Below are positions 58,026-64,000 of a stretch of 64,000 bases of DNA, in pieces. This DNA is from JAHDHW01 sp963793295 (GTDB lineage Bacteria > Bacteroidota > Bacteroidia > Chitinophagales > Saprospiraceae), in NCBI GenBank assembly GCA_963793295.1, contig CAWBZX010000024.1:1-64000 (forward strand), written 5' to 3'. The notes below the pieces were generated by a model. That model made no database searches. It was given only the letters and a program-made list of their open reading frames with translations, and had not been told where the DNA came from. The position numbers and the translations under genes were made by a program. Position 1 is the first letter of the stretch. Every line of letters begins with the position of its first letter.

Positions 58026-58652
58026 CTATACCAACCATTTTTGAGGTGCAGACCTCCAATTTTCCAGGGTTTCCAAATCACTATTGCTGATATAATCTGA
58101 TTTGATTGCTACTTTGAGTAATTCATCATAATTGGTTAAAGTATCATATTGGCAATTAGCAGCAGCAAATGCCTCTTTTGCTTGGTCAAAACCATATGAA
58201 AAAATGGCAATAACGCCAGCAATTTTACAACCATAATCTGCCAAAGCATGCACTGCTTTTAAACAACTACCACCAGTAGAAATCAGATCTTCAACTACCA
58301 AAACACGTTCATTTCCATTTAGTTTACCTTCTATTTGGTTTTGTCTTCCATGTCCTTTTGCTTTGTCTCGGACGTATACAAAAGGCAAATCAAGTTCATA
58401 GGCCAAAAGCGCCCCAAAAGCAATTCCCGAAGTGGCCACTCCAGCGATCACGTCAAAGTGTCCAAATTCTTTCGATTTCTCCGCCAAACCTTTGACAATG
58501 AATAATCTCGTCTCCGGAAAAGAAAGAATGACTCTATTGTCACAATAAATGGGTGATTGGATACCTGAAGCCCAAACGAAAGGATTTTGGGGGTTCAGTT
58601 TTATTGCTTTAATTTGCAGCAGTTTTCCAGCTACATCGGGGGCTAAATTCAT
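58026..58652 (-). CDS. pyrE: Orotate phosphoribosyltransferase
   Basis: 208 residues. It converts orotate and PRPP to OMP in pyrimidine biosynthesis. The PRPP-binding loop is VVEDLISTGGS (119-129), with the flexible catalytic loop RDKAKGHGRQNQIEG (95-109) and the family block GVATSGIAFGALLA (71-84). It starts 32 bp from the divergently transcribed Nudix gene. Its promoter -7 box (58682-58689) overlaps the Nudix start codon. No attenuator-like hairpin was noticed. Confidence 0.96.
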   Translation of the reverse strand: MNLAPDVAGKLLQIKAIKLNPQNPFVWASGIQSPIYCDNRVILSFPETRLFIVKGLAEKSKEFGHFDVIAGVATSGIAFGALLAYELDLPFVYVRDKAKGHGRQNQIEGKLNGNERVLVVEDLISTGGSCLKAVHALADYGCKIAGVIAIFSYGFDQAKEAFAAANCQYDTLTNYDELLKVAIKSDYISNSDLETLENWRSAPQKWLV

Positions 58653-58681
58653 CGACTATTACTCTGTAAGAAAAATGAACG

Positions 58682-58689
58682 CAAATGTA
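58682..58689 (-). promoter_or_regulatory. TACATTTG -7 box for pyrE, overlapping Nudix start
   Basis: Minus-strand TACATTTG fits TAnnTTTG, 30 nt before the pyrE ATG. On the plus strand the same bases include the ATG of the Nudix gene at 58685. Confidence 0.5.
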
Positions 58690-59305
58690 CAAAATATATA
58701 TTAATGATACACCAATTTTCCTGATGAATACGGAGGAACAGCGTAATATGTTACCCCTCGTTAAAAATATCCTTACAGTAAAATATTTAGGCAAATCAAA
58801 GTATCTGCTTAATTACATTGATATGCTGGAAAAGACTAAAAAGTTTGATTCTATAGTCATTTATTCCGAGGATTATGAAACATTAGTTGATGACTTTAAG
58901 GGACTATACAAAATAATTGAAGCAGCTGGGGGTGTCGTTTTTAATGAACATAATGAAATTCTGGTGATTTACCGACTTGGATACTGGGATTTGCCAAAAG
59001 GGAAAATTGATAAGGGGGAAAATCCTGAAGCTGCTGCGCTTAGGGAAGTAGAGGAAGAGACGGGTATTAACCAAATTGAATTAGGGCCATTACTTACGGA
59101 AACATATCACACTTATAAAAATGGCAAAGGGAAAAGGATATTAAAGAGAACTTATTGGTATGAAATGAAAACCCGGGACCAAAAATTGATTCCCCAGCGA
59201 GAAGAAAATATCGAAATTGCGGAGTGGATTTCTTTAAAAAAATTCTTAGCGGAAAAGCGCCTTGCATATCGAAGTATTATGGATGTACTGTCTTCATTTC
59301 AGTAA
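58685..59305 (+). CDS. Nudix hydrolase
   Basis: 206 residues. The Nudix box (GX5EX7REUXEEXGU) is intact at 106-128, including REVEEETGI. Residues 1-75 form an N-terminal domain (MYKIYINDTPIFLM, LLNYIDMLEK) seen in a Bacteroidota-specific subgroup. The enzyme cleaves nucleoside-diphosphate-linked substrates with divalent metal; a house-cleaning or nucleotide-sanitising role is inference. An internal ATG at 58724 is an alternative start, but the first strand MYKIYIND looks genuine. Divergent from pyrE. Confidence 0.9.
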   Translation: MYKIYINDTPIFLMNTEEQRNMLPLVKNILTVKYLGKSKYLLNYIDMLEKTKKFDSIVIYSEDYETLVDDFKGLYKIIEAAGGVVFNEHNEILVIYRLGYWDLPKGKIDKGENPEAAALREVEEETGINQIELGPLLTETYHTYKNGKGKRILKRTYWYEMKTRDQKLIPQREENIEIAEWISLKKFLAEKRLAYRSIMDVLSSFQ

Positions 59306-59590
59306 CTTACACATGGTGTTTAAATGCAATGTTTGGTGCGGTATTTGATTTTTTTTAAAAAATGTAACTTTTTTTACAATATTTTTCTCCAAATTCTGTT
59401 TTTAATTAGTGATATTTGACCCTCGATGCTCTTTCGAAATCTTTTTTTTTGCCATTTTTGTTTTAGTGTTACTCCAACATTAAAAATATAATTTGGTTGA
59501 TATAAAAAAAGCTGATTTTTATTCTTCAATTGAGTTTATTAAATTTGACAGACAAAATTTTTCACTTTTATCAAACCACAGTAGATTATT

Positions 59591-59971
59591 ATGAAAATTA
59601 CCAAATCACTTTTTGCTTTTGTTTTACTATGTTTTTTTGGCAATAGTTTGTTTGCTCAATCTAGTGCCAGTATGGATGATAATATTTTTACTTCGAGCAT
59701 TAACTTAACAGAGCTTACAGATGATAATTGGTCTTTTTATAAAGACGAGGAAAATAAGTTATACTTTATTGATTTTGAAAAAATAAACTTTAACCTAAGT
59801 GAAATTATAGTGAAAAATGATAATGGAGAGATTCTACTTCAGGATGATGTTCTTGACCTTCCTGTTAACACCATTTACGAAATTGACCTAAGCGAGTATG
59901 CTGCGGGTGACTATCATGTGGAGTTACGATCTTTTACAGGAATAATTCGAAAACAAGTGAATATTAAATGA
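59591..59971 (+). CDS. Small secreted beta-sandwich protein resembling a free-standing T9SS sorting-like domain
   Basis: 126 residues with a signal peptide ending NSLFAQ (about 1-22). After a linker, residues 45-126 form strands with the order and motifs of a type A C-terminal domain: EIIVKNDNGEILLQDDVLD, IYEIDLSEYAAGDYHVELRS, GIIRKQVNIK. It lacks the upstream passenger and the usual NPxx opening motif, so it could instead be a DUF3244-like single-domain protein. A terminator follows immediately. Function unknown. Confidence 0.75.
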   Translation: MKITKSLFAFVLLCFFGNSLFAQSSASMDDNIFTSSINLTELTDDNWSFYKDEENKLYFIDFEKINFNLSEIIVKNDNGEILLQDDVLDLPVNTIYEIDLSEYAAGDYHVELRSFTGIIRKQVNIK

Positions 59972-59989
59972 TCTTAATTTCAAATTGTA

Positions 59990-60025
59990 AAAACGCCCGA
60001 CCATTAATTTGGTCGGGCGTTTTTA
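59990..60025. terminator. Bidirectional terminator
   Basis: AAACGCCCGACCA pairs perfectly with TGGTCGGGCGTTT around a short AT loop, with A and T runs on each side. It lies between the convergent 59591 and 60512 genes. Confidence 0.9.
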
Positions 60026-60041
60026 TTTTAAGCTGAGTGAA

Positions 60042-60512
60042 TTATTTTTTAAGGTTATTGAGTACTTGAATCAAACTATCAATATCATAATTTTCTTCAG
60101 ATAGAACATGGGTTTTTCTATCAAATTCTTCAATGATCAAAATGCGGGTGATTTCTCCTTTAGGTGTTCCGGTTAACGGGGCTTGCTGTTGATCCTTATG
60201 GATATAAATATTTTGAATGTCCTCCAAGTCTACTTTTCCGAAAGCTGTTTCGATTGATTGAGTATAGACTTTGACTGGTGTAAGTTTTTGGGCAGCCCAG
60301 AAACTAAAAAAAGCAGTGGCTGCGGCAATAATTATTACAAAGAAGGCTAAAAGGCTAAACAATTGTTGGTATCCTTTTTTGCTGGAAGCAACGTCCTTTT
60401 TAAAATTATAAATAAAAAATGCCAAAGCAATTGCGGCAATTGACAGGCTTATTATCACAATATTATAATTACCTGATCTCATGGGTTCAAAAACAGCAAT
60501 TGGTTCTTCCAT
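60042..60512 (-). CDS. Small membrane protein of unknown function
   Basis: 156 residues. Two membrane helices (about 17-36 and 49-72) are followed by an 80-residue soluble part with strand-rich PH-like character (VKVYTQSIETAFGKVDLEDI, ITRILIIEEFDRKTHVLSEE). The N-terminal residues are acidic and cytoplasmic or periplasmic; orientation not determined. No family recognised. It is divergent from the EVE-McrB gene (133-bp gap) and convergent with the small secreted protein. Confidence 0.72.
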   Translation of the reverse strand: MEEPIAVFEPMRSGNYNIVIISLSIAAIALAFFIYNFKKDVASSKKGYQQLFSLLAFFVIIIAAATAFFSFWAAQKLTPVKVYTQSIETAFGKVDLEDIQNIYIHKDQQQAPLTGTPKGEITRILIIEEFDRKTHVLSEENYDIDSLIQVLNNLKK

Positions 60513-60598
60513 CTCTTAAATTATTTGGGTGCCAAGATAACTAATTTTAGTATTTGGTATAACGGTTAAAACAGCTTGCCCATGCTTTTGTTCTGCTC

Positions 60599-60626
60599 TT
60601 GTTTATGATAAAAAATACTATTTTTG
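60599..60626 (+). promoter_or_regulatory. Promoter of the EVE-McrB gene, TTG-N17-TATTTTTG
   Basis: A TTG at 60599-60601 and TATTTTTG at 60619-60626 are 17 nt apart, near the consensus for Bacteroidota housekeeping promoters. The predicted start is about 12 nt before the ATG at 60646. Confidence 0.5.
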
Positions 60627-60645
60627 ATTTTAGAAAGCTACAAAC

Positions 60646-62571
60646 ATGCAAAACCAAAAGAACCTAAATTATTGGTTGCTCCAGATCAAACCCGCTGACT
60701 TTCGGCTTTTAAAAGCTTTGAAAGTAAATGAATTGAAGGTGTATCCTGTTAAATTGCTAAAAACAAACATTAAAAAAGGCGATAAAATCATTATTTGGAA
60801 ATCTGGGAAAAACGCTGGTTGTTATGCTTTGGCAACGGCAACTTCTGAAGCAGGGGAGTGGTCTTATCCAAAAAGCGAACTTCCCTTTTTTAAAAAACAT
60901 CCTTCCATTAAATCGAATGTTAGATTAAAAATTAATTTAAATCTTTGGGACAAACCCTTACAAAAAGAGCATTTTTCTGAGACCAAATTATTTGATCGAT
61001 TTGCAGAGGAATTACCAGGTATAAATTATAAAGTATCCGAGCGGCATTATACATTTATGAGCCAACGAGCAAAAGAAAATCTATTAGAAATTAAGAAGCA
61101 AAAAGTTTTTTTACCTTATCATAAAACAACAGATCATCCGCTTAATTTAATCCTTTATGGACCTCCCGGAACGGGGAAAACCTATAGCGCCATAAGCCTG
61201 GCCGTGGCAATTATTGAAAACAAAAGCCTGGAGCAAATTGAAAAGAAAGATCGCTCTAAATTGCGGCTTCGGTTTAACGAATATATGGAAGAAGGGCAAA
61301 TTGGATTTGTAACTTTCCATCATGCATACTCCTATGAAGATTTTGTCGAAGGTTTAAAGCCCCGTTCAGAAAATCAAAATATAATTTATGACATTGAAGA
61401 AGGAATATTCAAACAATTGGCTTTCGACGCTAAACGGAATATGCTTGAAACTTTGATGAGTAATATTCCAAAAAAAGAAATCAAAATCAGTTTCAATCAA
61501 CTATACAAAGCTTTCCTTCAATATATAAATAGCGAGCAGTTTAATTCCTTTTTGACCTATGATAAGCATCGGGTTTATCTGCATCGAATTGGGCGAAATG
61601 GTGATTTCGTTGTTCGGAAGGAAAACACCTTCAATACCAACACCGTTTCAAAAAGTAAAATAAGAACCGTTTACGAAAGTGTTGCGAACATTGAACAAAT
61701 CAATCATGTAGATGCTGATATCAAAGCTTTAGTGGGCGGAGTGAATACCAATATTTTTTATGGTGTTTTTAAAGAACTGAAATACTTTGAGACGGAGTAT
61801 CTCAAAGCGTTGGCAATGTTGCAGCATCAGGGGGAAGCCAGTGACCATACCGTTGAATCCTATGAGTTGGGAGCTTTAACGGAGAAAATAAAAAAGCAAA
61901 CTAAAAAATATGTTTTAATTATCGATGAGATCAACAGGGGTGATATTTCCAAAATTTTTGGCGAATTGATTACACTGTTGGAAGAAGACAAACGCGAAGG
62001 AAATGCCGAAGGGCTTTTGGTTCAGTTGCCTTATTCAAAAAGCCATTTTTGCGTTCCGTCGAATCTTTATATTATCGGAACGATGAATACTGCCGGACAA
62101 AGTGTCGAAATGCTTGATTTGGCTTTGCGCAGAAGATTTGATTTCCTCGAAATGGAACCAGATCCCACGATAATTAAAAAGGTAAATAAAACGTATTTAA
62201 TTGACGGGATAGATTTGACAAAAATGCTCACTTCGATTAACGAACGAATTGAAATATTGATTGGCAGGGATTATCGCATTGGCCATACCCACTTTTTAAA
62301 TATTGCTACTCTTGCGGAGTTAAAAAATCTATTTGTATATAAAATATTACCTCTTTTACAAGACTATTTTGATGAAGATTTTTCAAAGATCGGTTTAATT
62401 TTAGGGAAAGATTTTGTTCAAAAAAGCGAAGCTAAAAAAGCAACTGTTTTTGCTGACTTTGACCTTAGTCTTTTTGAAGAAGAAGTTTTTGAAACTTATC
62501 GTTTACGGCCAGTAGAAAATCTTTCAAAGGAAGCTTTTATTCGAATTTATGATAAAGACTTTGGAAAATGA
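60646..62571 (+). CDS. EVE-domain McrB-family AAA GTPase/ATPase
   Basis: 641 residues. Residues about 7-145 are an EVE (PUA-like) domain (YWLLQIKPADFRLLKALKV, DKIIIWKSGKNAGCYALATA), which in related proteins reads modified bases such as 5-methyl- or hydroxymethyl-cytosine. The AAA+ motor has Walker A GPPGTGKT (172-179), Walker B YVLIIDEINRGD (422-433), and the McrB signature MNTAGQSVEMLDLALRRRF (480-498, under the McrB MNT..S type). A large insertion (about 272-400) separates Walker A and B. In type IV restriction the partner McrC cuts DNA, but no mcrC is next to this gene: rsgA follows on the other strand 24 bp away. Either McrC is encoded elsewhere or this protein acts alone. Confidence 0.9.
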   Translation: MQNQKNLNYWLLQIKPADFRLLKALKVNELKVYPVKLLKTNIKKGDKIIIWKSGKNAGCYALATATSEAGEWSYPKSELPFFKKHPSIKSNVRLKINLNLWDKPLQKEHFSETKLFDRFAEELPGINYKVSERHYTFMSQRAKENLLEIKKQKVFLPYHKTTDHPLNLILYGPPGTGKTYSAISLAVAIIENKSLEQIEKKDRSKLRLRFNEYMEEGQIGFVTFHHAYSYEDFVEGLKPRSENQNIIYDIEEGIFKQLAFDAKRNMLETLMSNIPKKEIKISFNQLYKAFLQYINSEQFNSFLTYDKHRVYLHRIGRNGDFVVRKENTFNTNTVSKSKIRTVYESVANIEQINHVDADIKALVGGVNTNIFYGVFKELKYFETEYLKALAMLQHQGEASDHTVESYELGALTEKIKKQTKKYVLIIDEINRGDISKIFGELITLLEEDKREGNAEGLLVQLPYSKSHFCVPSNLYIIGTMNTAGQSVEMLDLALRRRFDFLEMEPDPTIIKKVNKTYLIDGIDLTKMLTSINERIEILIGRDYRIGHTHFLNIATLAELKNLFVYKILPLLQDYFDEDFSKIGLILGKDFVQKSEAKKATVFADFDLSLFEEEVFETYRLRPVENLSKEAFIRIYDKDFGK

Positions 62572-62594
62572 GTTAGAAATAATACAGGATGGAT

Positions 62595-63653
62595 TTAAAA
62601 TTTATTCCGCTTTTTGTGTTGAATAATTTGTTTGTACATTTTGCCAAAAGCTTTGTCTTTCTTTCTTTTATCAGCGACTGAAGTTTGAAAGTGTTGCGCT
62701 TCCCGTTGCATTTTAAGGAAATTTTCATAGGTAGCCTGATCAATCTCATTGCTTTCAACTGCTTCAATTATGGCACATCCTTCTTCATGGATATGCGTGC
62801 AATTTTTGAATTTACATGCTGTGCTTAGTTCGGTAATTTCATCAAAAGTATCAGCTACATTTTCTGTAATACCAATTTCCCTCATTCCTGGCGTATCAAT
62901 CAAAATCGCTCCATTATCCAGTAAAATTAATTCCCGATGGCTGGTGGTGTGCCTTCCTTTTTTTGTGCTCGAACTTATCTCGCTCGTTTTGAAGTGTTCC
63001 GCTCCCGACAAATTGTTGATCAGTGTTGATTTTCCAACGCCAGAAGAACCGATAATACAGTATGTCATTGATGGTTTCAATTGATCTTTTAATTGGTCGT
63101 AACCTAACTTTGAAATATTGCTAAAAGGAATTACCGGAACATTAGGATGTCTTGATTTAATGTCATCAATTTTGGATTGAAGTTCATCTTGAGTAATGAG
63201 GTCGATCTTACTCAGTAAAATAATGGGTTCTACCTTTGCAGATTGGCAAATTACGAGGTAGCGCTCTAGTCTGTTAATATTAAAATCATGATCGATACCT
63301 TGAATAATAAAGGCGAAGTCAATGTTTGTAGCAATAATTTGTATTTCACCAAATTTTCCAACTGCTTGTCTTTGTAAAATGGATTTTCGTGGCAATATAT
63401 GATGGATCAATGCCATAGAGTCGTCAAAAATGGATAATGCGACCCAATCTCCAACAGCTGGGAAATCAGCTCTTGCCTGAGCTGAAAAACGTAAATTTCC
63501 GGTAATTTCTGCATCAATTTCCTGTGTAGCTGTTTTGACGATGTATCTTTCTTTGTGTTCCACGGCTACACGTCCTATTTCAAAGGAAGTCAGATTGTGT
63601 TCCTTTCTGTAATTTTCAAGGCTTTCAGAATAACCTAAACTTTGGAGACTCAT
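62595..63653 (-). CDS. rsgA: Ribosome small-subunit-dependent GTPase A
   Basis: 352 residues, normal RsgA length. It is a circularly permuted GTPase that checks late 30S maturation. An N-terminal OB fold (about 30-90) is followed by G4 (LSKIDL, 147-152), G1 (GSSGVGKS, 202-209), the switch/G2 region (SSSTKKGRHTT) and G3 (DTPGMRE, 253-259). The zinc knuckle is C280, C285, H287 and C293. The GH13 gene ends 4 bp before rsgA starts, so they are probably co-transcribed. Confidence 0.97.
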   Translation of the reverse strand: MSLQSLGYSESLENYRKEHNLTSFEIGRVAVEHKERYIVKTATQEIDAEITGNLRFSAQARADFPAVGDWVALSIFDDSMALIHHILPRKSILQRQAVGKFGEIQIIATNIDFAFIIQGIDHDFNINRLERYLVICQSAKVEPIILLSKIDLITQDELQSKIDDIKSRHPNVPVIPFSNISKLGYDQLKDQLKPSMTYCIIGSSGVGKSTLINNLSGAEHFKTSEISSSTKKGRHTTSHRELILLDNGAILIDTPGMREIGITENVADTFDEITELSTACKFKNCTHIHEEGCAIIEAVESNEIDQATYENFLKMQREAQHFQTSVADKRKKDKAFGKMYKQIIQHKKRNKF

Positions 63654-63657
63654 AAAA

Positions 63658-64000
63658 TCAACTTAAAACTTTAAATATTTTTGCTTCCCAAGGCCTCAAG
63701 CGCTGACTTGAATCTTTATAATCGTAATTGTTAACTAAAAGTTCCAGTGCTCCAAATTTCTCATCAAAATGTTGTGGTTGATCAGAAAAGTTTAATAAAA
63801 TCAAAAATTCCTCCTCATCATCCCAACGTCGATAAGCGTAAATATGTGGATGCTCATTTTGCAAAGACTCATAATCTCCATAAACTAAAGTCGGATGATC
63901 TTTTCTGAATTGAACCATGGAACGGTAATAATTTAAAATGGAATCTTTTCTATTCTCCTGCTCTTCCACATTGATGCTTTTGTAATTTGGATTTACTTTA
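63658..64000 (-). CDS. C-terminal end of a GH13 alpha-glucosidase, truncated by window
   Basis: About 113 residues are visible; the reading frame stays open to the right edge, and a GTG at 63969 is not a real start. The sequence VNPNYKSINVEEQENRKDSI followed by LNYYRSMVQFRKDHPTLVYG is the hallmark C-terminal linker of GH13 alpha-glucosidases (oligo-1,6-glucosidase, MalL or trehalose synthase type). It is followed by a short beta-sandwich domain C ending RPWEAKIFKVLS. These enzymes hydrolyse alpha-glucosidic bonds in malto- or isomalto-oligosaccharides. The catalytic residues lie beyond the window. It is followed by rsgA with a 4-bp gap. Confidence 0.85.
   Translation of the reverse strand, partial: KVNPNYKSINVEEQENRKDSILNYYRSMVQFRKDHPTLVYGDYESLQNEHPHIYAYRRWDDEEEFLILLNFSDQPQHFDEKFGALELLVNNYDYKDSSQRLRPWEAKIFKVLS

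Overview
The window looks like chromosome of a Bacteroidota bacterium, most likely a Saprospiria-type (Lewinella/Saprospiraceae-like) marine or sludge organism. This rests on type IX secretion C-terminal signals (type A sorting domains and one gliding-motility/type B domain), giant HYR-repeat adhesin-like proteins, DUF4252, DUF6089 and DUF5074 families, recurrent TAnnTTTG promoter boxes, the absence of Shine-Dalgarno-like leaders, and AT-rich intergenic DNA. The lineage call is inference; no rRNA or tRNA gene was recognised. No CRISPR array, insertion sequence or prophage was seen.

Layout. 1-12749 holds two giant minus-strand genes for secreted repeat proteins: one runs off the left edge (HYR array with cohesin-like modules), the other is about 2400 residues (HYR-like repeats, P-domain, dockerin-like segment, cohesin-like modules, type IX signal) and carries two apparent frameshifts near its start. 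About 1.1 kb without genes follows. 13838-30755 is mostly housekeeping and exported proteins: LVIVD-repeat surface protein, trmD, FKBP isomerase, M20 dipeptidase, an S9 peptidase-cdaA operon (c-di-AMP synthesis), an unknown exported protein, miaE preceded by heptanucleotide arrays, a DUF6089 barrel, an esterase, a peroxiredoxin-VWA pair, a lactonase and mdh. 31070-36164 carries a secreted M43 protease, a DUF4442 protein, sucC and xseA (frameshifted)-xseB. 36257-37716 is a cobalamin riboswitch controlling a BtuG-like lipoprotein. 37781-42320 is a third large secreted protein with a gliding-type C-terminus and one frameshift. PAP2 and LptF/G follow.

45697-48521 is a compact ECF sigma/anti-sigma/three-DUF4252 operon, the most system-like unit here. 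48776-54907 has a BNR/VPS10-like protein, an ELWxxDGT-repeat secreted protein and an unknown lipoprotein. 54912-64000 has a UbiA-like protein, an SH3 lipoprotein, an M42 aminopeptidase, a divergent pyrE/Nudix pair, a tiny secreted protein resembling a free-standing sorting domain, an EVE-McrB ATPase without McrC, rsgA, and the end of a GH13 glucosidase.

Four genes-in-frame breaks (12.53, 12.20, 35.16 and 41.88 kb) are all repaired by removing one base. They may be sequence errors rather than real pseudogenes, and the affected genes are annotated as joined.
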